A DNA stretch of 64,000 nucleotides from positions 1 to 64,000 of the forward strand of contig UCKM01000013.1 of assembly GCA_900473175.1 (NCBI GenBank), read 5' to 3'. The translations under genes were made by a program, and so were the position numbers. This document shows positions 37,417 to 45,910 of this stretch, piece after piece (position 1 is the first letter of the stretch; each line of letters starts with the position of its first letter). The notes beneath the pieces were generated by a model that worked only from the letters and a program-made list of their open reading frames with translations, did not search any database and was not told the DNA's origin. The stretch comes from Hyphomicrobiales bacterium (lineage in GTDB: Bacteria; Pseudomonadota; Alphaproteobacteria; Rhizobiales; Rhizobiaceae).

Positions 37417-38396
37417 GCCATTGCTCCGGTTTTGAGGATGGCGCGTTCGACAACGCGCGGGGCAAGCTCGATCTTGTAGTGGTTGGCGCCATGGTCGATC
37501 GCACCTTCAATGGCGAGGCGGCTTGCCTGCTTGACTGCCTCCGGCTCGAAGGCCCTGCCACGAAGTGCATCTTCGACACCACGCGCCCGCCATGGCTTGG
37601 TGGCGACCCCGCCGAGCGCGACGCGAATATCGCTGATCGTTTTGCCGTCTGCTTCGAACGCGATGCCGACCGCAGCGCTTGCCGCAGCAAATTCGTAGGA
37701 TTGGCGGTCGCGCACCTTGATGAAGGTCGAATGGCGGGCTGCAACGGATGTGGGAATGGTGATCGCCGTGATCATTTCTCCGGGTTGCATCGCGTGTTCC
37801 CTGTTTGGCGTCGAACCGGGCAGGAGAAAGAAATCGTCAATTGCAACAGAGCGCTCTCCGAGATGCACAACGGCGTCAAAAGCTGTGAGAGCGACGGCAA
37901 GGTCGCCCGGATAAGTAGCGATACAGGCGTCGCTGCCGCCGAGCACCGCATGGTTGCGGGTAACGCCTTCCAGCGCCGAGCAGCCGCTACCGGGACTGCG
38001 CTTGTTGCAGGCAGGGAACGTTGCAGGATCGCGGAAATAGGCGCAGCGCGTGCGTTGGAGAAGATTGCCGCCGATGCTGGCCATGTTGCGGATTTGCGCT
38101 GATGCGGCTTGCCACAGGGCTTCCGAAACCGCCGGAAATTGCTGCTGAATGGCAGCATCCACGGCGACCCGGCTCATCTTGGCGAGAGCCCCGATGAAGG
38201 CGCCTTCGCCATCGACGCGAATTGTATCGAGGCCCGTAAGGTGGCTGATGTCGACCACGCGTTCAGGGTCGGCCACGCCGCATTTGGCAAGATCGAGCAG
38301 TGTCGTCCCGCCGGCAAGCAGCATGGTCGCGGGCAGGGCGGCGGCGTTTATTGCTTCCTCGACGGAAGCGGCCCTCAGATAGGAGAAATCTCTCAT
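37413..38396 (-). CDS. Aldehyde oxidoreductase, FAD-binding subunit
   Basis: 327 residues, CO dehydrogenase flavoprotein-like medium subunit. FAD pyrophosphate motif LLAGGTTLLDLAK and the second glycine motif IRNMASIGGNLLQRTRC. The region CAYFRDPATFPACNKRSPGSGCSA has cysteines that in PaoB-type subunits bind a 4Fe-4S cluster, supporting the PaoABC type over plain xanthine dehydrogenase. ATG 38396 overlaps the stop of the FeS subunit by 4 bp. Confidence 0.87.
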   Translation of the reverse strand: MRDFSYLRAASVEEAINAAALPATMLLAGGTTLLDLAKCGVADPERVVDISHLTGLDTIRVDGEGAFIGALAKMSRVAVDAAIQQQFPAVSEALWQAASAQIRNMASIGGNLLQRTRCAYFRDPATFPACNKRSPGSGCSALEGVTRNHAVLGGSDACIATYPGDLAVALTAFDAVVHLGERSVAIDDFFLLPGSTPNREHAMQPGEMITAITIPTSVAARHSTFIKVRDRQSYEFAAASAAVGIAFEADGKTISDIRVALGGVATKPWRARGVEDALRGRAFEPEAVKQASRLAIEGAIDHGANHYKIELAPRVVERAILKTGAMA

Positions 38397-38869
38397 GACA
38401 TCACCTTTGCGGCTTCGCGGACGGCTTCGATGATGTGCGGATAGGCGCCACAACGGCAAAGGTTGCCCGACATGTATTCGCGGATTTCATCGTCGGAACC
38501 GGTATGGCCTTCGCGGATGCAGGCAACGGCGGACATGATCTGGCCCGGCGTGCAATAGCCGCATTGGAACGCGTCATGCTCGAGAAAGGCGGCCTGCACC
38601 GGATGGAGTTCAGCGCCATGATCGGAAAGGCCTTCGATCGTGGTGATCTTCTGGCCCTCCGCCTGTGCCGCCAGCGTCAGGCAAGAGAGAACCCGCTCGC
38701 CGTTTACGTGCACGGTGCAAGCGCCGCACTGGCCCTGATCGCAGCCCTTCTTGGTGCCGGTCAACGCAAGATGATCGCGCAGCGCATCGAGCAAGGTCAC
38801 ACGTGGTTCAACGCTCAAGCTGTGCGTCTTCCCGTTAATGTCCAGATGTATGGTGATTTCGTTCGTCAT
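38393..38869 (-). CDS. Aldehyde oxidoreductase, 2Fe-2S subunit
   Basis: 158 residues. First gene of the three-subunit operon. Plant-type cluster GCDQGQCGACTVH in the N-terminal half, second cluster CGYCTPG and NLCRCGAYPHI in the helical half. Passes electrons from molybdenum to FAD. No Tat signal is visible, unlike E. coli PaoA, so this enzyme is probably cytoplasmic. Divergent from a TetR regulator. Confidence 0.9.
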   Translation of the reverse strand: MTNEITIHLDINGKTHSLSVEPRVTLLDALRDHLALTGTKKGCDQGQCGACTVHVNGERVLSCLTLAAQAEGQKITTIEGLSDHGAELHPVQAAFLEHDAFQCGYCTPGQIMSAVACIREGHTGSDDEIREYMSGNLCRCGAYPHIIEAVREAAKVMS

Positions 38870-39002
38870 AGGCGTCCTGCTCCAGTCCGCGTAGAGTAAG
38901 TCCGAAGGGTTCCATCGATATGCTGTTGGCCGTTAACTTATGCGCAAATAACATGACACGACAGTCCCGAATGGGGTAAGAGTCCAGAGGTCACGCAATA
39001 AT

Positions 39003-39016
39003 CGGAGGTGCCTCCG
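39003..39016. promoter_or_regulatory. TetR operator candidate
   Basis: Palindrome CGGAGG-TG-CCTCCG in the 211-bp region between the aldehyde oxidoreductase operon and the divergent tetR. Size and place suit a TetR dimer. The TTTTT behind it means a small terminator is an alternative. Confidence 0.4.
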
Positions 39017-39080
39017 TTTTTGAAACATAGCGGCTTGCCCATGATGGTTCAAGCCCCAATCGCAGTTTGGAGTTCAACAA

Positions 39081-39704
39081 TTGCGCCGCAAGGAGATGTC
39101 CGCAACGCAGGAGATCACGCAGGGCGAACCTGCACGACGCCTGCGCGCGGATGCGAGCCGCAACCGGGAGAAACTGGTTGAGGTCGCAGGCATCGCCTTT
39201 GCCGAGCGGGGCGGCAATGCTTCGCTGGAGGAGATCGCACGGCAAGCCGGTGTTGGCATTGGTACACTTTACAGGCATTTTCCTACCCGCGAGCATCTTG
39301 TCGAGGTTGTCTATGCACGCGAGGTGGAGGCGCTGTGCACCGCCGCTGATGACTTGGCGCAACACCACGCCCCGGATGTCGCGCTTGCCGAATGGATGCA
39401 GCGTTTTGTTGACTACATCGCTGCCAAACGCGGCATGGCAGGCAGTTTGCGGATTCTTTTCAATGCCAAATCCGAAGTGTTCGCCAATACAGCCGGGATG
39501 GTCGCACAGGCCCTGCGCAAGCTCGTCGATGCGGCCGTGGCTGATGGTTCGATCCGCAGCGACATTGACAGCTCCGATGTGTTGCACGCTCTGTCCGGCA
39601 TCTACTCAACGCCCGATACGCCCGATTGGCGCGAACAATCCCGTCGTCTTGTCTCACTGTTGATGGATGGGCTGCGTTGGGGTTCGCGGAAAGCGCGACA
39701 GTAG
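39081..39704 (+). CDS. TetR family transcriptional regulator
   Basis: 207 residues. Helix-turn-helix at about 25-70: FAERGGNASLEEIARQAGV, GIGTLYRHFPTREHLVEVVY. Ligand domain follows. The start is probably TTG at 39081 because GGAG sits 8 nt upstream; the ATG at 39096 has its AAGGAG touching the start codon, too close to work well. Likely repressor of the divergent oxidoreductase operon. Its 3' end is duplicated as a broken copy at 41127. Confidence 0.87.
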   Translation: MRRKEMSATQEITQGEPARRLRADASRNREKLVEVAGIAFAERGGNASLEEIARQAGVGIGTLYRHFPTREHLVEVVYAREVEALCTAADDLAQHHAPDVALAEWMQRFVDYIAAKRGMAGSLRILFNAKSEVFANTAGMVAQALRKLVDAAVADGSIRSDIDSSDVLHALSGIYSTPDTPDWREQSRRLVSLLMDGLRWGSRKARQ

Positions 39705-39843
39705 AATTCGCGCTCATCTGTCCAATGACAACCAGAATTACTTTCAATTCTTGCTAGTACCAATGGATACGGAGTTTTGCGCCTCCAATTAGAGTATAGT
39801 CCTGCGGCGCTTCTATATTTGTCATCGCTATCGGGGGGTGGAG

Positions 39844-41064
39844 ATGGAATTCGTTCGGGTTTTCGTGGGCGCTTGTTCGCGCGCTACTCTGCGTCATTCA
39901 ACTGCCGTTGGTCTTGCGGCTCCGATTTTAACTATTCCATCTATCGAACGAACGTCGCGCGCTGACAACGGGGGTGTCAGTTTTGCGAATGCCACAACGG
40001 TGATAACGCTCGCTTCATGCGCTCTGTTTTTCTTCACCATCGGCAGTGTTTCCTCTGCAGGCGATTTTTTCGACGACTTCAAAAAGGGTCCTCTCAACCA
40101 GGGCCTTTGGTGTCCCTGTCAGATTGACATGAAAGATGCGCCGGTGACGTTCTCCGCCGACCAAGGCGAGAGTGGAGACAGGATCGCACACATCATTGTC
40201 AAGAAGACTTCAATCGGCGGCAACTTATGCAAACTTGGCGCCCCGGACTATGAGTGTGGAAAGCCGGCTGCGGTCCTCGCCAGTGGCCCTGGCGCGGCTG
40301 GTGAACAGGACTCTCGAGAGACTCTGGGGCCAAGCTTTATGGACGCGGTTGCAAAACCCGCATGGCAACCGGCACCCGAGCACAAAGACCCGTATTGTGA
40401 GGAAGGGGAGTGCATCCAACGCCAGGAATTACGTCTTACAGACCAATATGTTCACGATGCCAATAAACCTTACCTCTATTCGATTCGCTTTCGGATGCCC
40501 AAAAATGTCGGCGACACGAAAAACTCCATTCGCTGGGTCACGGCACAGTGGAAGCAGGAGCCGCTGAGCGACAAATACAAGAAGGAGTTTGGTGAGGATT
40601 GGGGAGCAAGTCCCTTCCTCGCTCAGCGCTACGACAATGGAGTCCTTCATATCACCGTTCAAGATGAACATTGTCGTTGCATGATTGCATCCGCACCGCA
40701 GAAGGAGGAGCTGTCTTGGGACAATGGCACTCCGAAGTACTGTCAGTCGACTCGGCCTGAGGATACGAAGGGAAAGGCATGTACGCCTGACCTTACGGCC
40801 ATTTACGGGGATAATCCGATGCTTACTTCGCCGGCGGGCAAATGGACAGAGCTAACCTACAGGGTACAGGCTGATCGCACGGGCAAAGCGATGATTGAAA
40901 TTCACGAGGGCAAACGCTTCATCGTGCGCGTCACAGGCAAAATCGGCTATGAACCAAAGAGCAGCAAATCCCCGCACACGAAATTCAAGATCGGACATTA
41001 TCGCGACTACATGCCGTTCGTCGAAACGATGGATATCGATTGGGTGAGAGCAAAAGCGGAATAG
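39844..41064 (+). CDS. Secreted polysaccharide-lyase-like protein
   Basis: About 406 residues. A hydrophobic segment (about 52-72, TLASCALFFFTIGSVSSAG) looks like a signal sequence but sits behind an unusually long N-terminal region, so the real start may differ (GTG at 39838 also possible). The mature part resembles the heparin-lyase-I-type jelly roll: RQELRLTDQYV, YLYSIRFRMPKN, IRWVTAQWKQE, KWTELTYRVQADRTGKAMIEI, and the end KFKIGHYRDYMPFVETMDIDW. Eight or more cysteines suggest disulfides. Probably binds or cleaves an acidic polysaccharide. It lies between tetR and a broken tetR copy. Confidence 0.6.
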   Translation: MEFVRVFVGACSRATLRHSTAVGLAAPILTIPSIERTSRADNGGVSFANATTVITLASCALFFFTIGSVSSAGDFFDDFKKGPLNQGLWCPCQIDMKDAPVTFSADQGESGDRIAHIIVKKTSIGGNLCKLGAPDYECGKPAAVLASGPGAAGEQDSRETLGPSFMDAVAKPAWQPAPEHKDPYCEEGECIQRQELRLTDQYVHDANKPYLYSIRFRMPKNVGDTKNSIRWVTAQWKQEPLSDKYKKEFGEDWGASPFLAQRYDNGVLHITVQDEHCRCMIASAPQKEELSWDNGTPKYCQSTRPEDTKGKACTPDLTAIYGDNPMLTSPAGKWTELTYRVQADRTGKAMIEIHEGKRFIVRVTGKIGYEPKSSKSPHTKFKIGHYRDYMPFVETMDIDWVRAKAE

Positions 41065-41126
41065 GTGTTGTCGGCAACGACCGGGCGCGGCAATGAAGTT
41101 GTTCTGGAAGGCAAAGCCAAGGTAAC

Positions 41127-41316
41127 GCGCAGCCCTGCGCCGTCTGGGCGATCGCCGATGGTATGATCCGCAGCGATATCTACAGCTCCAATGTGTTTCA
41201 CGCTCTGTCGGCATTTACCCAGCGCCCGATGAGTCCGATTGGCGCGAACAATCCAGTCGTCTTGTCTCACTGTTGATGGATGGGCTGCGTTGGGGTTCGC
41301 GCAAGGCGAGGTCATA
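41127..41316 (+). pseudogene. Broken copy of the tetR 3' end
   Basis: About 190 bp that align with the last part of the tetR gene at 39081-39704. A 46-nt stretch (41256-41301) is identical to 39643-39688, and GATTGGCGCGAACAATCC is also shared. Indels and substitutions break the frame, and no start remains. It lies just after the lyase-like gene. Confidence 0.8.
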
Positions 41317-41435
41317 ATTGTCTTGTCTCTCCGGTTGAAATCCTATGTGATCGGCAACCCGTGGTTCTGCCACATTCGAGCCGCAAACAAACGATCAGTT
41401 TGGGCTTATCTGCAAGGAATATCAGGAGGTGGCGT

Positions 41436-42038
41436 ATGAAGCAGCTCAAGTTCGGTCTCGTCGCGGCCGCGTGTCTCGGTCTGCTTGTGGCAGGGACGGC
41501 CACAAGCCAATTCAATCTTGTCGGACCGGCCTTTGCCGACAAGGGCGGCAATGGCAACGGCAGTAATGGCAACGGCGGCGGTCATGGCAATGGCAATGGC
41601 GGTGGCAGCGGCAAGGGCAATAGTGGTAATCACGGCAAATCGTCCAGTCACAGCAATGCGGCCAGTGCCCATGATAAAGCGAAGGTCCAACCCGATAAAA
41701 CGAAGGTGCAAAAGGGTTCGGTCGACAAATCGAAAGTGAAGACTGCCTCGGTCGCTGTCGAAGATGATATTGTCGTAGACGATGATGACAACACGCTTGG
41801 CCCATTGAACGCGGCACATGCTTCGGCCCGGGCGAGGGAGCGGGCGGCCCCGAACTCCTCTGTTGGCAAGATTGCCACCTATGAACGCAGCCGCGAAGAA
41901 GCACTGGCGCTAACGGATCCGGTGCTTCGCGACCAAGCGCTTGATGACGCGGTGGCGCAGCTCGAATCGGACTTCGGCCGTACGCTGACAGATGATCAGG
42001 TTGACCAGGTCAACGATTTACTGGATGCGCGGCGATAG
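41436..42038 (+). CDS. Secreted Gly/Asn-rich low-complexity protein
   Basis: 200 residues. Signal peptide (FGLVAAACLGLLVAGTATS) with strong AGGAGGT ribosome site. Residues 36-65 are almost all Gly, Asn, Ser and His. A lysine-rich segment with KVQPDKTKVQKG and DKSKVK follows, then an acidic run VEDDIVVDDDD, and a helical C-terminal domain (TYERSREEALALTDPVLRDQALDDAVAQL). No named family. The layout suggests an extracellular or cell-surface protein with a flexible linker. Confidence 0.75.
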   Translation: MKQLKFGLVAAACLGLLVAGTATSQFNLVGPAFADKGGNGNGSNGNGGGHGNGNGGGSGKGNSGNHGKSSSHSNAASAHDKAKVQPDKTKVQKGSVDKSKVKTASVAVEDDIVVDDDDNTLGPLNAAHASARARERAAPNSSVGKIATYERSREEALALTDPVLRDQALDDAVAQLESDFGRTLTDDQVDQVNDLLDARR

Positions 42039-42061
42039 ACCGTTACTGATATATGGATTTT

Positions 42062-42089
42062 GGAACAGCGGCTTTTTGGCCGCTGTTCC
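42062..42089 (+). terminator. Hairpin after the Gly/Asn-rich gene
   Basis: Perfect 11-bp stem GGAACAGCGGC / GCCGCTGTTCC with a T-rich loop, 23 bp past the stop. There is no U-run after it, so termination is likely but not certain. Confidence 0.55.
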
Positions 42090-42130
42090 GCGTGGGCTAC
42101 AGCATCCCATGGGCTTCGTTGTGGGGCGGT

Positions 42131-42562
42131 TCACTCGGGTGCGGCAACGCGAATGGGACGCGTTCCGACCGGAGCGCCGGTCTCGCGGTCGATGGTGACG
42201 GGATCGATCTCCGTTCCGGTCTCGGCGTCGAAGAACCGGGTGACCTTGCCCCCGCCGCGATGCTTTCGTCCCCAGGCGCCGATCGCAAACAGCACCGGCA
42301 GAAAGTCGCTGCCGGCTTCCGTCAGCACATATTCGTCCCGTGGCGGACGGTCAGAATAGCGGCGTTTCTCCAGCATCCCCTCGTCAGTCAGGGCTGAAAG
42401 CCGTGCCGTCAGCATCGTCGGCGCGATACCAAGACTCTTGCGGAATTCATCAAAGCGGGTGAGGCCCGCATGGGCATCTCGCATGATCAGCATACTCCAT
42501 GCATCCCCCACAAGTGCAAGGCTCCGGGCGATCAGGCATGGCTGCTTTGAAAGATTTTTCAT
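42131..42562 (-). CDS. HxlR family transcriptional regulator
   Basis: 143 residues from MKNLSKQPCLIARSL. HxlR winged helix: LVGDAWSMLIMRDAHAGLTRFDEF, LGIAPTMLTARLSALTDEGML, and wing YSDRPPRDEYVLTEAG. The cysteine near residue 9 matches the redox- or quinone-sensing position seen in YodB/QorR-type members. Divergent from an SDR and a quinone-oxidoreductase-like gene, which it probably represses. Confidence 0.88.
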   Translation of the reverse strand: MKNLSKQPCLIARSLALVGDAWSMLIMRDAHAGLTRFDEFRKSLGIAPTMLTARLSALTDEGMLEKRRYSDRPPRDEYVLTEAGSDFLPVLFAIGAWGRKHRGGGKVTRFFDAETGTEIDPVTIDRETGAPVGTRPIRVAAPE

Positions 42563-42585
42563 GTTAATATCTTTTTGATAGTGAC

Positions 42586-42606
42586 TTACTACTAAATTCA
42601 TAGTAA
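42586..42606. promoter_or_regulatory. HxlR operator candidate
   Basis: Inverted repeat TTACTA-N9-TAGTAA in the 89-bp gap between hxlR and the SDR gene. TTACTA/TAGTAA half-sites resemble those of YodB/HxlR-type regulators. Confidence 0.5.
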
Positions 42607-42651
42607 CTGATTATTCATCGATGTTCCATGACAAAATGAAAGCAGAAGGCA

Positions 42652-43467
42652 ATGAGCAAGACAGAACGCGGCATCGCCCTGGTCACGGGCGCTTCCTCAG
42701 GCATTGGACTGGTAACGGCACGAGCGCTGCGGCGTGATGGCTACCGTGTGTTCGGTACCAGCCGAAGGCCGATGTCCGATACCCCGGACGGGATCACGAT
42801 GTTGATCTGCGATGTAACCGATGACACATCGGTGCAGACTGTCGTCGACGAGGTCCTGATCCGCGTAGGTCGGATCGATCTTCTCGTCAACAACGCCGGG
42901 ATCGGGCTGCTCGGCGGGGCAGAAGAGTCCTCTGCGGCACAGGCAAAGGCTGTGTTCGACGTGAACGTGTTTGGCGTCCTGCGGATGACAAATGCAGTTC
43001 TGCCCGTGATGAGACGCCAGCGCGGGGGCCGAATTGTCAACCTGAGTTCCATACTGGGGCTAATTCCGGCTCCTTATAACGCCCTCTATGCATCGACCAA
43101 ACACGCTATCGAGGGCTATTCGGAATCTCTCGATCACGAAGTTCGAACGCAAGGCATCCGCGTTGTGCTTGTCGAGCCCGGTGTGACCCGCACGTCCTTC
43201 GAAGACAACATCACCCGACCGGACCAGCCGCTTCCCGTCTATGATACTATTCGTGCCGACGCGGCGAAGCTGATGCGCGAGATCATCGAGAAGGGTGACG
43301 CACCTGAGGTAGTCGCAGCAACAGTCGTAAGGGCTGCCAATGCCGCATCGCCCAGAAGACGCTACACTGCAGGCAAAGCAGCGAGGCAGGTTCGTTTTAT
43401 GCGCCGCTTTCTGCCGGAGTCCTTCGTAGACAAAAACCTGCGCAAATTCAGTCGGCTTCCCGACTGA
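42652..43467 (+). CDS. Short-chain dehydrogenase/reductase
   Basis: 271 residues. Classical SDR: cofactor site VTGASSGIG, NNAGIGLLGG, catalytic Ser in LSSILG and YASTKHAIEGYSES (YxxxK). The extended C-terminus after about 245 resembles retinol-dehydrogenase-like SDRs. An Arg just after the first strand region (FGTSRRP) suggests NADP. Probably co-transcribed with the oxidoreductase 60 bp downstream under HxlR control. Substrate unknown. Confidence 0.87.
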   Translation: MSKTERGIALVTGASSGIGLVTARALRRDGYRVFGTSRRPMSDTPDGITMLICDVTDDTSVQTVVDEVLIRVGRIDLLVNNAGIGLLGGAEESSAAQAKAVFDVNVFGVLRMTNAVLPVMRRQRGGRIVNLSSILGLIPAPYNALYASTKHAIEGYSESLDHEVRTQGIRVVLVEPGVTRTSFEDNITRPDQPLPVYDTIRADAAKLMREIIEKGDAPEVVAATVVRAANAASPRRRYTAGKAARQVRFMRRFLPESFVDKNLRKFSRLPD

Positions 43468-43527
43468 ACCTTCATCTCGGCATTATTAGGCTTCGCCCGC
43501 TGACCGCAGAACCGAAAGTTCGTTCTT

Positions 43528-44529
43528 ATGAAATCATTCCTGATCGATCGCTATGTGAAAGGTGGTGCCCTGCGTTTCACTGAAAGTCCGGAGCCGGAGT
43601 TGCGGGAGAATGACGTGATGGTGGAGGTTCACGCCGCCAGCGTGAATGTTCTGGATGCCAAGATCAGGGATGGAGAGTTCAAGCTGATCCTGCCATACCG
43701 CCTTCCGCTGATCCTTGGCAACGATGTAGCGGGCGTTGTGCTCCGGGTCGGGGCCAAGGTCCGGAAATTTAAACCCGGCGACGAGGTCTATGCCCGCCCG
43801 GCCCAGGGTCGCATCGGGACATTTGCAGAATATATCGCCATGGACGAGGCCGATGTAGCGAGGAAGCCGAACAACCTAACCATGGAAGAGGCCGCATCCA
43901 TTCCGCTTGTCGCCCTGACAGCATGGCAGGTGCTGGTCGAGCGGGCCAACGTGCAGAAGGGGCAGAAAGTCCTGATCCATGCCGGCTCGGGCGGCGTGGG
44001 CACGATCGCGATCCAGCTTGCCAAGCACCTCGGGGCATATGTGGCGACGACCACAAGCACAGTAAATATCGATCTCGTCAAAAGTCTCGGCGCAGATGTC
44101 GTGATCGACTACAAGAAGGACAACTTCGAGGAGATCCTGCAGGATTACGACGTCGTATTGAACAGCCTCGGCGCAGACACGCTGAAGAAATCCCTTGGTG
44201 TAATGAAGCCGGGCGGGAAGCTGATCTCGATTTCCGGTCCGCCGGACCCGGATTTCGCAAAGCAGAATGGTTCCGGATGGCTGCTTCAACAGGTCATGCG
44301 CCTGCTGAGTTTCGGCATCAGGAGAAAATCGAAACGCCAGGGCATCAGCTATTCCTTCCTCTTCATGACGGCCAACGGCAGGCAGCTTGGTCAGATCACC
44401 CCCCTGATCGAGGCAGGTGCCATACGACCGGTAGTGGATCGGGTCTTCCCGTTCGAGAAGACCAATGAGGCGCTGGATTATGTCGAAACGGGTCGTGCAA
44501 AGGGGAAGGTGGTCGTCGCTGTGAAGTGA
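43528..44529 (+). CDS. NADP-dependent oxidoreductase, quinone-reductase-like MDR
   Basis: 333 residues, zinc-free medium-chain dehydrogenase. GroES-like start with PEPELRENDVMVEVHAASVN, LGNDVAGVV, then the cofactor fold VLIHAGSGGVGTIAIQLAKHLGA. Family members reduce quinones or enones with NADPH. With the SDR and HxlR it forms a probable electrophile or quinone stress unit. Confidence 0.87.
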   Translation: MKSFLIDRYVKGGALRFTESPEPELRENDVMVEVHAASVNVLDAKIRDGEFKLILPYRLPLILGNDVAGVVLRVGAKVRKFKPGDEVYARPAQGRIGTFAEYIAMDEADVARKPNNLTMEEAASIPLVALTAWQVLVERANVQKGQKVLIHAGSGGVGTIAIQLAKHLGAYVATTTSTVNIDLVKSLGADVVIDYKKDNFEEILQDYDVVLNSLGADTLKKSLGVMKPGGKLISISGPPDPDFAKQNGSGWLLQQVMRLLSFGIRRKSKRQGISYSFLFMTANGRQLGQITPLIEAGAIRPVVDRVFPFEKTNEALDYVETGRAKGKVVVAVK

Positions 44530-44845
44530 CGTCTGGAGGGCAAATAGGAGCTAGCGGCATTTGCCACCTGCACCCACCTCGAGGGCTTGAATCAATTGCG
44601 GTGCAACGAGGCACTGCAATGGTGATTTAATGTTATGATCCCAAACGCAAATGCGGCATGATGATAGCCACCTCTTGAACACCACACCGCCGAGCCAGTG
44701 GGCTAGCTGGTCATATTCTAGGGACTGCTTTGGGCCCATTGCGACCGACCTTCAGAGTTAATTTTCAAGAACATTTACCGTTGCGTACTTGTGCAATCTG
44801 GAGCGATTGGCACGATGCGGCGATCAAGAAACGGAAGGACCCACT
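44530..44845. other. Intergenic region, no gene seen
   Basis: About 316 bp. No frame with a ribosome site or protein-like composition, and no clear hairpin or repeat. It presumably holds the promoter for the DUF1254 gene and sulfatase. Confidence 0.5.
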
Positions 44846-45910
44846 ATGATTTCCAGGTATCTTACCCTTGCCGCGGCTATAGGTGTTTCCGCACTTGTGG
44901 CTTTTTCCAGCGCAACGTTTGCCGCCGAGCCCGTTACCGTCGACAATTTCATTCGTGCCGAGAGCGATCTATATTTCAGCAACATCGTCAAGGATGGAGG
45001 CTTCGGCAAGTTCAACCATCGCCGTGAACCGGCGGCAATCGACAACCAGACCGTCATACGTCTCAACCGCGACACGCTCTACTCCGCGGCAATCTTTGAC
45101 CTGGATGCTGGGCCTGTCACAATCACCCTTCCAGATGCGGGCAAGCGCTTCATGTCGTTGCTGGCCATCAACGAGGACCATTACATTCCGGCGGTTTCAT
45201 ATGGGGGCGCAAGCACCTTCACCAAGGCTCAGGTCGGCACACGCTATGTGGCAATTGGCATTCGCACATTCGTCGATCCCACTGATCCAAAGGACGTCGA
45301 GCAGGTCCATGCTCTGCAGAACGCCATCAAGATCGACCAGCCTGGAGGGCCGGGTGCGTTCGAAATCCCGGAGTGGGATCAGGCCAGCCAGAAAAAGGTC
45401 CGCGACGCTCTTCTAGTTCTGGCGACAACCATGCCCGACTTCAACAAAGCGTTCGGCTCTAAAGCCGAGGTTGATCCAGTGCGCCATCTGGTTGCGAGCG
45501 CAGCCGCTTGGGGCGGCAACCCCGACAAGGACGCCACCTACCTCAATATTACGCCTCAGAAGAACGACGGCAGGACGATCTACAAGCTCGACGTCAAGGA
45601 CGTCCCGGTTGATGGCTTCTGGTCGGTCAGTCTGTACAATTCGCAGGGCTACTACGAGAAGAACCCTTACGATGCCTACTCACTCAATAACGTACTGGCC
45701 CCGATTGCAGGTTGTGCGACATTGGTCCTGAACAACCAGGAGGGGTGTCGTCATGCTGAGAATTGGCACGTTGTTTCTAGCAACCTTGAGTTTGACGGCA
45801 GTCTCGTATCATCGCGCGGATGCACAACAAGTCACGGGAGAACCTGGTTCACCCAGCGCGACTACGACCATCGACGGACGATACCTTCCCAACCCGCCCG
45901 AGGCGTTTAA
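44846..45910 (+). CDS. DUF1254-family exported protein, C-terminus apparently truncated
   Basis: 354 residues. Signal peptide 1-27 (ending SSATFAA), GGAAGGA ribosome site. Recognisable DUF1254/DUF1214 parts: NRDTLYSAAIFDLDAGPVTITLP, LLAINEDHYIP, and GFWSVSLYNSQGYYEKNPYDAYSLNNV. After about residue 282 the family pattern stops; the expected ending with WNYTVRLYRP is absent and the frame reads 158 bp into the sulfatase gene in another frame. It looks like a 3' deletion joined to the next gene. The remaining protein may be non-functional. Family function is unknown. Confidence 0.65.
   Translation: MISRYLTLAAAIGVSALVAFSSATFAAEPVTVDNFIRAESDLYFSNIVKDGGFGKFNHRREPAAIDNQTVIRLNRDTLYSAAIFDLDAGPVTITLPDAGKRFMSLLAINEDHYIPAVSYGGASTFTKAQVGTRYVAIGIRTFVDPTDPKDVEQVHALQNAIKIDQPGGPGAFEIPEWDQASQKKVRDALLVLATTMPDFNKAFGSKAEVDPVRHLVASAAAWGGNPDKDATYLNITPQKNDGRTIYKLDVKDVPVDGFWSVSLYNSQGYYEKNPYDAYSLNNVLAPIAGCATLVLNNQEGCRHAENWHVVSSNLEFDGSLVSSRGCTTSHGRTWFTQRDYDHRRTIPSQPARGV

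Noticed and set aside
41406-41819. Minus-strand hydrophobic ORF opposite the Gly/Asn-rich gene
   Set aside because: Apparent membrane helices come from complementing GGC/AAT codons.
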